Of a stretch of DNA of 64,000 nucleotides, positions 58,270 to 64,000 are shown one piece after another. The position numbers and the translations under genes are program-made. The notes below the pieces were generated by a model that was given only the letters and a program-made list of their open reading frames with translations, was not told where the DNA came from and ran no database searches. How positions within the stretch are numbered: position 1 is the stretch's first letter; every line of letters begins with the position of its first letter. The stretch is from Comamonadaceae bacterium G21597-S1. Lineage in GTDB: Bacteria; Pseudomonadota; Gammaproteobacteria; Burkholderiales; Burkholderiaceae_C. Location of the stretch: NCBI GenBank assembly GCA_027214345.1, contig JAPWHR010000018.1, forward strand, positions 1 to 64,000. Direction: 5' to 3'.

Positions 58270-59181
58270 TCAGATCGACGCGGCGAGTTCGAGTTGCTTG
58301 AGCCGGCGCGTGATGCGTTCGAGGAACTGCCCGGTCACGTGCGACAGGCTGCGGTGCGACGGGATCAGGATGCCCACGCCGATGGTGTTGATCGCCTTGT
58401 TGGCCAGCGGCCGCCAGACGACCTCGCCGCGCTCGAGCTCGTCGATGAATCCGATCCTGGAGAAGAACGAGATGCCGCGGCCGGCGATGATCAGGCGCTT
58501 GGCCATGGTCGTCGAATTGCAGGAGATCGCCGGCTCCAGTTCGTCCCAGAAGCGCGAGAACTCGGGCTGCACGACGGTATGGATCGGCGAGATGCGGCTG
58601 ATCTGGATGAAGGCATGGCCGCGGCAGTCGTCAAAGCTGACCGTCGCCTGGCGCGCAAGCGGGTGCGACGGCGCCATCACGACGCCGGGCGGAAACGGCG
58701 CCGTGGCCACCACCTCCAGCGCGCTGGGCAGCTTGCCGAGGTAACAGATGCCGATGTCGGCATCGCCCGAGGCGACCCGTTCGGGCACGTCGCTGGGCAT
58801 GGCGGACAGGATGCTGTAGCGCACCGCCGGGTAGCTGCCCGAGAACTCCTCGACCGCTGCCGGCAGGAAGTCGATCAGCAGCGAGTCCATCGCGGCCACC
58901 GAGACATGGCCCTTGCGTTCGCCCTTGAGCGCATCGATCTCGGTGCGCATCAGGTGGAAGTCGTGCAGCGTGCTGTTGATGTGGCGGCGCAGCCTCTCGC
59001 CGGCGATGTTCAGCCGCATGCCGCTGGGAACCCGGTCGAACAACTCGGTGCCCAGTTCCTCCTCCAGTCGCAGGATCTGCCGGTTTACCGCGCTTGAGGC
59101 GACGAACAGATTCTGCGCCGCCTTGCGGATCGAGCCGTGGCGGGCGACCTCCAGGAAATATTTCAGGACGACGGCATGCAT
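58270..59181 (-). CDS. LysR-family transcriptional regulator
   Basis: This 303-residue regulator has a winged helix (YFLEVARHGSIRKAAQNLFV, ASSAVNRQILRLEEEL, GTELFDRVPSGMRLNIAGER) and an effector-binding domain (GHVSVAAMDSLLIDFLPAAV). The start MHAVVLKYFLEVARHGSIRK resembles the catabolic GcvA/CynR-like group in Burkholderiales. It lies downstream of, and on the same strand as, the ferredoxin gene (26 bases away), so it may be cotranscribed with the cluster rather than divergent from it. Confidence 0.9.
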   Translation of the reverse strand: MHAVVLKYFLEVARHGSIRKAAQNLFVASSAVNRQILRLEEELGTELFDRVPSGMRLNIAGERLRRHINSTLHDFHLMRTEIDALKGERKGHVSVAAMDSLLIDFLPAAVEEFSGSYPAVRYSILSAMPSDVPERVASGDADIGICYLGKLPSALEVVATAPFPPGVVMAPSHPLARQATVSFDDCRGHAFIQISRISPIHTVVQPEFSRFWDELEPAISCNSTTMAKRLIIAGRGISFFSRIGFIDELERGEVVWRPLANKAINTIGVGILIPSHRSLSHVTGQFLERITRRLKQLELAASI

Positions 59182-59206
59182 GGCGACAGCTTAGCGCAGC
59201 CGTGTT

Positions 59207-59542
59207 TCAGCCCGTTGGCGTCGCCGGCATGTTTGCGACCAGCGGATGGTCGCGCGGCGCGGCCTTGAGGTTGCTGGCGCCGCCCGGGCTGCCCAGCCCG
59301 GTCACCTGGGGTTCGAAGAACTCGCGGTTGATGGCGACGAAGTGTTTCTGCTTTGCTGGCACCTCGGCGTCCTCGTAGATGGCCTCGGGCGGACAGACCG
59401 AGACGCAGATGCCGCAGTTGATGCATTCATCAGGATGGATGTAGTAGGTGCGCGGGCCTTCGTAGATACAGTCGACCGGGCAGCAACTGACGCAGGCCGC
59501 GTCCTTGCAGTCGATGCAGCTGTCGATGATGACGTAGGCCAT
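59207..59542 (-). CDS. 7Fe ferredoxin (FdxA-like)
   Basis: This 111-residue ferredoxin has Cys9, Cys17 and Cys50 in the 3Fe-4S ligand positions and Cys21, Cys40, Cys43 and Cys46 in the 4Fe-4S positions of the Azotobacter FdI type (CIDCKDAACVSCCPVDCIYE and ECINCGICVSVCPPEAI). Further Cys residues at 12, 20 and 25 are also seen in the family. A 50-residue tail follows the fold. It transfers electrons to an oxygenase or reductase; the neighbouring FAD-dependent oxidoreductase or an oxygenase elsewhere are candidates. It closes the catabolic cluster. Confidence 0.92.
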   Translation of the reverse strand: MAYVIIDSCIDCKDAACVSCCPVDCIYEGPRTYYIHPDECINCGICVSVCPPEAIYEDAEVPAKQKHFVAINREFFEPQVTGLGSPGGASNLKAAPRDHPLVANMPATPTG

Positions 59543-59595
59543 GGCGTTGACTCCGCGCTCGGGGACAGGGTTGTGCCGTTACCGGTTCGGGTGCA

Positions 59596-60369
59596 TCAAC
59601 GTCCGCTCCACTGCGGCTTGCGCTTTTGCTGGAACGCCAGCACGCCTTCGTCGGCATCGGCCGACTGCAGCGCCGCGACCACCGCCGGCAACCGCGTCGC
59701 GTGTGCCTGGCTCGGCGTCATCTGGCCGGTCAGCCGCACCACCTGCTTGATCGCCTGCAGCGACAGGGGGGCGCAGGCGAGCAGGTCGTCGACCCAGCGC
59801 CGTACCGCCGCGTCCAGCTCGGCGCGTGGCACGACCTCGTTGATCAGTCCCATGTCCAGCGCTTCCCGGGCATCGATGCGCTTGCCGGTCAGCATCATCG
59901 CCATGGCCTTGCGAAACGGCACCTGGCGCTGCAGCAACACCATGCCGCCGTCCAGCGGCATGCGCCCGACCCGCGCCTCGGGCAGGCCGAAGCTGGCTTC
60001 CTCGCAGGCCACGACGATGTCGCAGCCCAGCACCATCTCCAGGCCACCGCCCAGCGCAAAGCCGTTGACGCGGGCGATCACCGGCACGTTGAGCGTCTCG
60101 CGCAGCGCGATGCCGCCGAAACCGCCAACGCGCGAGGCGGCCCAGTATTCGAGTCCGGTCACCGACGGGTTCTTCAGGTCGGCGCCGGCGCAGAACGCGC
60201 GTTCGCCGGCGCCGGTGAGTACCACCACGCGCACGTCCTTGTCGGCTTCGATCGTGCTCCAGATGCGCTGCAGTTCGGCCTCGGTGGCCAGGTCGACCGC
60301 ATTCATCGACTGCGGCCGGTCCAGCGTGACCGTGGCCACGTGGTTCTCGACGGTGAGGGTCACGCCCAT
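59596..60369 (-). CDS. Enoyl-CoA hydratase/isomerase-family protein
   Basis: This 257-residue crotonase has the oxyanion-hole segments GERAFCAGADLKNPS and GFALGGGLEMVLGCDIVVAC. The catalytic-Glu region reads FGLPEARVGRMPLDGGMVLL, with Asp in place of the usual first Glu, and the following second Glu position is also changed. The reaction could be hydration, dehydration or CoA-ester lyase; carnitinyl-CoA dehydratase-like proteins show a similar pattern. Preferred start is ATG 60369. It lies between ferredoxin and CoA-transferase genes on the same strand. Confidence 0.85.
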   Translation of the reverse strand: MGVTLTVENHVATVTLDRPQSMNAVDLATEAELQRIWSTIEADKDVRVVVLTGAGERAFCAGADLKNPSVTGLEYWAASRVGGFGGIALRETLNVPVIARVNGFALGGGLEMVLGCDIVVACEEASFGLPEARVGRMPLDGGMVLLQRQVPFRKAMAMMLTGKRIDAREALDMGLINEVVPRAELDAAVRRWVDDLLACAPLSLQAIKQVVRLTGQMTPSQAHATRLPAVVAALQSADADEGVLAFQQKRKPQWSGR

Positions 60370-60397
60370 GGCCGGTCCTCCGTACGCGGCGACGGGC

Positions 60398-61570
60398 TCA
60401 TGATGCCTGCGCCTCCATCTGCACCAGATCCAGGATCTCCTGCGTGTGTTGCCCCAGCCGCGGCGGCGCGCGGCGCAGGCCGACCGGCGCCTCGGACATC
60501 TGGATCGGGCTGCCAACGAAGCGGCAGGTCTGGCCTTCGCCCGGGCCTTCCATCAGCATCTGGTTGTGCAGCGTCTGCGGGTCGACCAGCGCCTCGCGCA
60601 GGTCGCGCACCGGCGCGCACAGCAGGTCCTGCTGTTCGAGCCGCTCCAGCCAGTGGTCGCGCGTGTTGCTGGCGAACTGGTTGCGGAACAGGGCCTGCAG
60701 TTCGGCCTTGTGCTTGAACTGCTGGTTCAGGTTGCAGAACTTCGGGTCGGCGGAGAGGTCGGGAAGGTCGAGCGCCTTGCAGATGTCCTGCAGTGGATTG
60801 GCCTTGAACGCGCCGACCAGCACCAGTGCGCCGTCCTGGGTGTCGAACACGCCCGACAGTGGCATCGCGGCCCAGTTGACCTCGGAGTCGGCCATCATGA
60901 TCATTGCCGCCTCCTGCATCTGCATTGCCAGCATCGAGTTGTACAGCGACACGCTGACCTTCTGACCGACACCGGTCTTGCCGCGTTGCAGCAAGGCCAG
61001 CAGGATGCCCTGCACCATGTGCATGCCGGCGCTGTAGTCGCACAACGCGGTCGGGTAGACCGACACCGGCACCGATGCGTCGGCGCGCCGGTGCATGACG
61101 CCGCTCATGGCCTGGGCCAGCACGTCCTGCCCGCCCTTGTGCGCATACGGGCCGCTGTCGCCGTAGCCGGTACCCACGGCGTAGATGATGCGCGGGTTGA
61201 TCGCGCGGCAGTCCTCGTAGCCCAGGCCCATGCGTTCCATCACGCCGGCGCGGAAGTTGTTGACGACCACGTCGGCGTCCGCGATCAGCGCCTTGACCGC
61301 GGCCAGAGCCGCCGGGTCGCGCAGGTCGAGCGCGGCGCTGCGCTTGTTGCGGTTCAGGCTGCAGAAGATCGGGTTGTCTGCGCCATGCACCGGCTCGAAG
61401 GTCGAGCGGCTCAGGTCGCCGGCGCCCTTGCGTTCGATCTTCAGGATGTCGGCGCCGTAGTCGCCGAGCATCTGGGTGCAGACCGGGCCCATCATGACCT
61501 GGGTGAAGTCGACGACACGGATGCCGGCCAATGGCAGGTCGGCGGCGGCAGGAGTGGCAGTGGTGGTCAT
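60398..61570 (-). CDS. CaiB/BaiF-family CoA transferase
   Basis: This 390-residue class III CoA transferase has the start LAGIRVVDFTQVMMGPVCTQ, then DYGADILKIERKGAGDLSRS, GYGDSGPYAHKGGQDVLAQA with the likely catalytic Asp in GGQD, and DRLRE-like C-terminal helix PVRDLREALVDPQTLHNQML. It moves CoA from a donor thioester to a carboxylic acid, an alternative to an acyl-CoA ligase. The ATG overlaps the stop of the FAD-dependent oxidoreductase gene (ATGA at 61567-61570), so the two are translationally coupled. Confidence 0.92.
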   Translation of the reverse strand: MTTTATPAAADLPLAGIRVVDFTQVMMGPVCTQMLGDYGADILKIERKGAGDLSRSTFEPVHGADNPIFCSLNRNKRSAALDLRDPAALAAVKALIADADVVVNNFRAGVMERMGLGYEDCRAINPRIIYAVGTGYGDSGPYAHKGGQDVLAQAMSGVMHRRADASVPVSVYPTALCDYSAGMHMVQGILLALLQRGKTGVGQKVSVSLYNSMLAMQMQEAAMIMMADSEVNWAAMPLSGVFDTQDGALVLVGAFKANPLQDICKALDLPDLSADPKFCNLNQQFKHKAELQALFRNQFASNTRDHWLERLEQQDLLCAPVRDLREALVDPQTLHNQMLMEGPGEGQTCRFVGSPIQMSEAPVGLRRAPPRLGQHTQEILDLVQMEAQAS

Positions 61571-62964
61571 ACGGTCTCCAAGATGGCGTCGCTGGTGGCC
61601 AGTGCGCGCGCCAGCGCCGGCACGTCGGCATTGCGCCCGTGCTGGTCGCCCGGATCGCAACCCTGGGCGCGCAAGGCCTTCTGGACCGCGGCCACGTCGA
61701 CGTTGCGCACGACGACGTTGGCGTTGACCGCCAGCGCCGCGGCGACACCGGCCGCCTCGCCCATGGCCATGCACGGCGGGATCTCGCGCGAGATCTTCTG
61801 CGCCTGCGAGGTCACCGAATAATGGCGCCCGGCCACCAGCAGGTTGTCGACTTTCTGCGGCAGCAACACGCGGTAGGGCATGTAGTAGTCGCGGCCCCGT
61901 GCGATGCTGTCGGCGAACTTCGTGCGCTGCTGCAGGTCTTCCTTGGTCATGATGTATTCGCCCTCGAGCAGCCGGGTCTGGCGCACGCCGGTCTGCGGCG
62001 CGACGTCGACGACGAAGCAGTTCTCGAAGCCGGGCAACTTCTCGCGCACGAAGTCGACCAGCGCGTGCAGGTGGCCGCGCCCGCGCACCTCGGCCGTGGT
62101 CAGGTCCTCGACCTTCTGACCGTCCAGGCCGGCCATGTGCGGGCAGTTGCACCAGACGATGCCGGGCAGCGGCGTCTTGAGCCACCAGTAGCCCCAGGAG
62201 CCGCCCAGGATCTTCTTGATCTGGCGGTCCAGCGCGGCGAAGGCCTCGGGCTCCTCGCGTTCGAAACGTTCGGCCTCATCGGTGTCGACGCCGCCCAGGC
62301 GGAACACCGTGGTCATGATGTAATTGCCGCCGGAGTGCGGCGCGCCGGCCGACGCGGCCACGTCGAGGTCGCCGGTGGTGTCGATCACGACCTGGCCCAG
62401 GATGGCCTGCGGGCCGGCCTTGCTCTCGCAGACCACGCCCTTGACCACGCCGTCCTCGACCAGCGTGTGCGAGAACCAGGAATGCAGGCGCAATTCGATG
62501 CCGGCCTCGAGCACCATCTCCAGCGACAGGCGTTTCCAGCCATCCGGGTCGAAGGCGGCGGCGAAACACACCGGATGCGGCTTCTCGTGGGTGTGGAAAT
62601 CGAACGCGCCCCAGCGGCCCCAGCGCCGGTAGGCGGCCGGGTCGTAGCCCCATTCGTTCTCGCGCGGGTAGAACGCGTGTTTGCGCGCGGCCAGGCGCTC
62701 GATCATCGTCATGCAGGTGCCGCGTACCGAGATCTCGTTCAGGTGGTTGTCCCACATGTCGTCGAGCACCAGCACCATGCCGCCGGAGGCCAGGCCGCCG
62801 AGGTGGTTGTAGCGCTCGAGCAGCGTGACCTTGGCGCCGTTGCGCGCCGCGGCCAGCGCGGCCGACACGCCGGCCGGGCCGCCGCCGACGACGACCACGT
62901 CGGCCTGCGATGCGACCTTGACGCCACGTGCCGGCTGTTCGATGGTGGTGTTCGTTGGGTTCAT
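61567..62964 (-). CDS. FAD-dependent oxidoreductase (FAD_oxidored family)
   Basis: This 465-residue flavoprotein has a dinucleotide-binding start (ADVVVVGGGPAGVSAALAAA), a second conserved stretch LLERYNHLGGLASGGMVLVL, the region GQVVIDTTGDLDVAASAGAP and the C-terminal LLVAGRHYSVTSQAQKISRE that closes the FAD site. The family (Pfam FAD_oxidored) is often found in glycan or small-acid catabolism; substrates are largely uncharacterised. It lies 40 bases downstream of the ABC permease gene and is coupled to the CoA transferase. Oxidation before CoA transfer is a reasonable order of reactions, but not shown. Confidence 0.88.
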   Translation of the reverse strand: MNPTNTTIEQPARGVKVASQADVVVVGGGPAGVSAALAAARNGAKVTLLERYNHLGGLASGGMVLVLDDMWDNHLNEISVRGTCMTMIERLAARKHAFYPRENEWGYDPAAYRRWGRWGAFDFHTHEKPHPVCFAAAFDPDGWKRLSLEMVLEAGIELRLHSWFSHTLVEDGVVKGVVCESKAGPQAILGQVVIDTTGDLDVAASAGAPHSGGNYIMTTVFRLGGVDTDEAERFEREEPEAFAALDRQIKKILGGSWGYWWLKTPLPGIVWCNCPHMAGLDGQKVEDLTTAEVRGRGHLHALVDFVREKLPGFENCFVVDVAPQTGVRQTRLLEGEYIMTKEDLQQRTKFADSIARGRDYYMPYRVLLPQKVDNLLVAGRHYSVTSQAQKISREIPPCMAMGEAAGVAAALAVNANVVVRNVDVAAVQKALRAQGCDPGDQHGRNADVPALARALATSDAILETV

Positions 62965-63004
62965 GGTGGGTTTGCCTTTCAGTTCGGGTTCCGCCGCGTG
63001 GCGT

Positions 63005-63847
63005 TCAGGGAGACGTGGGTTCGGGTTGCCAGCGCATCACGGCGCGCTCCATCAGCGCCACGGCGAGGTAGAAGACGCCGGTGAGCAGCGCACTCATGAC
63101 GATGGCCGAATACAGGAGCGCGGAGTCGAAGTTGTAGGTGGCCTGGATGATCAGCGCGCCGATGCCGCGGGTCGCGCCGATCCACTCGCCGACCACGGCG
63201 CCGATCACGGCCAGCGAAGCGGAGATGCGCAGCGCCGAGAACAGGTAGGGCAAGGAGCTGTACAGGCGCAGCTTGAAGAACACCTCGGTCTTGCTGGCCG
63301 AGAGCACGCGCATCAGCTCCATCGCCTGCGGGTTGGCCGCGTCCAGGCCGCGCACCATGTTCACCAACGACGGGAAGAAACACACCAGTGCCGCGATCGC
63401 GATCTTGGGCTCGACACCGTTGCCCATCAGCAGCACCAGCACCGGAGCCTTGGCGACGATGGGAATGGCGTTGAGCATCAGCGCGACCGGGAAGAAGATC
63501 TCATGCAGCGTCTTGTTGTGCACGAAGATCGTCGCGATGACGATGGCCACCAGGTTGCCGAGCAGAAAGCCGCCGGCGGCCTCCATGGCCGTGGGCAGGA
63601 TGTTGTCGAGCAGCACCGCGCGCTTGGCGTACAGCGTCTCGAGCACCAGGAACGGCGACGGTGCGATGAACGGCTTGACGTCCAGGCCGACAACCAGTGC
63701 CCACCAGGTGAACAGCAACACGAACACGCCGATGGCCGGCATGATGCGTCGGCGCCAGACGAGCCGGTGTTGCCGGGCCTGGTGCGCGACCAGATCCGGG
63801 TCGTCGTGTGCGCTGCCCATCGGGGCTTGCAAGGTGGTCGTCGACAT
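63005..63847 (-). CDS. ABC transporter permease (SsuC/TauC-type)
   Basis: This 280-residue inner-membrane permease of the nitrate/sulfonate/taurine group has an N-terminal helix (RIMPAIGVFVLLFTWWALVV), the segment ALMLNAIPIVAKAPVLVLLM and the EAA-loop stretch ELMRVLSASKTEVFFKLRLY. The three-gene system normally also has an ATPase and a binding protein; the ATPase is just upstream and the binder is not in the window. Substrates of this family include sulfonates, nitrate and pyrimidine-like compounds; the CoA-enzyme context suggests another organic acid. Confidence 0.9.
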   Translation of the reverse strand: MSTTTLQAPMGSAHDDPDLVAHQARQHRLVWRRRIMPAIGVFVLLFTWWALVVGLDVKPFIAPSPFLVLETLYAKRAVLLDNILPTAMEAAGGFLLGNLVAIVIATIFVHNKTLHEIFFPVALMLNAIPIVAKAPVLVLLMGNGVEPKIAIAALVCFFPSLVNMVRGLDAANPQAMELMRVLSASKTEVFFKLRLYSSLPYLFSALRISASLAVIGAVVGEWIGATRGIGALIIQATYNFDSALLYSAIVMSALLTGVFYLAVALMERAVMRWQPEPTSP

Positions 63848-63859
63848 GGCGGTATTCCT

Positions 63860-64000
63860 TCAGCAGGTTTCCAGCACCTGGCGCAGGTGGGCGGTCAGTT
63901 GCACGAAGCGGGGGGTCTCGCGGATGTCCAGGCCGCGGTCGGCGGGCAGATCGGTCGGCACGATCTCCTGCACCCGGCCCGGGTTGGCCGCCAGCATCAG
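63860..64000 (-). CDS. ABC transporter ATP-binding protein, partial (SsuB/TauB-type, C-terminus)
   Basis: The last 46 codons of a minus-strand gene run off the right edge of the window. The read LMLAANPGRVQEIVPTDLPA followed by IRETPRFVQLTAHLRQVLET and TGA (63862-63860) matches the C-terminus of SsuB/TauB ATPases, whose family ends in NPGRV..., a D-loop-distal segment and a helix. The gene is 13 bases upstream of the permease gene and belongs with it. Confidence 0.8.
   Translation of the reverse strand: MMLAANPGRVQEIVPTDLPADRGLDIRETPRFVQLTAHLRQVLETC

Overview
The window is a GC-rich proteobacterial chromosome segment. The PEP-CTERM protein, TRAP and Dpp-type transporters, tandem acyl-CoA enzymes and Rieske oxygenase suggest a metabolically versatile betaproteobacterium (Burkholderiales-like) or a related gammaproteobacterium. 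This is inference; no rRNA, tRNA, CRISPR array or intact insertion sequence was seen.

1-3.3 kb is an integron gene-cassette array, less GC-rich than the rest. Five cassettes, all on the + strand, are separated by attC sites. Each cassette start is complementary to the start of its own attC, as expected for excisable circles. One cassette encodes a small membrane protein. The other four carry toxin-antitoxin modules: two ParE/RelE-type pairs, a HigBA-like pair with a broken toxin, and HicAB. The integrase would lie to the left, outside the window.

3.8-5.6 kb holds a methyltransferase, a DUF486 membrane protein and a small monooxygenase-like protein. 5.8-17.1 kb is one long minus-strand catabolic operon: Rieske oxygenase alpha subunit, acyl-CoA ligase, two SDR dehydrogenases interleaved with two NTF2-like proteins, then a complete dipeptide-type ABC transporter. 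Many of its genes overlap by ATGA or GTGA. A divergent regulator made of two fused HxlR domains faces it across an intergenic region with a clear inverted repeat.

18.4-19.4 kb holds gene remnants. 19.4-25.3 kb is a run of small, mostly plus-strand single-domain proteins (DJ-1/PfpI, two GNATs, YbjQ, YciI, GFA, PaaI thioesterase, GyrI-like, DUF488). 25.4-37.4 kb is a second catabolic block: DctPQM TRAP transporter, two paralogous alpha/beta hydrolases, acyl-CoA ligase, enoyl-CoA hydratase, MalT-like LuxR regulator and an SDR.

37.4-50.7 kb contains a VWA protein and hydroxypyruvate isomerase. Next to them is an envelope or secretion island: secreted TPR-CHAT protease-like protein, a two-partner secretion pair (TpsB and TpsA), a PEP-CTERM protein, a CHASE2 adenylate/guanylate cyclase and a DUF928 protein. 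This is the best candidate for an under-described system.

50.7-58.1 kb is a LysR-flanked cluster: PhyH-type dioxygenase, polar amino-acid-type ABC importer, 2-hydroxychromene-2-carboxylate isomerase-like protein and acyl-CoA ligase. 58.3-64 kb is another minus-strand cluster: LysR, 7Fe ferredoxin, enoyl-CoA hydratase, CaiB-type CoA transferase, FAD-dependent oxidoreductase and a Ssu/Tau-type ABC importer whose ATPase runs off the right edge. The general theme is several separate uptake-plus-CoA-activation modules for unidentified organic acids or aromatics, beside a toxin-antitoxin-rich integron.
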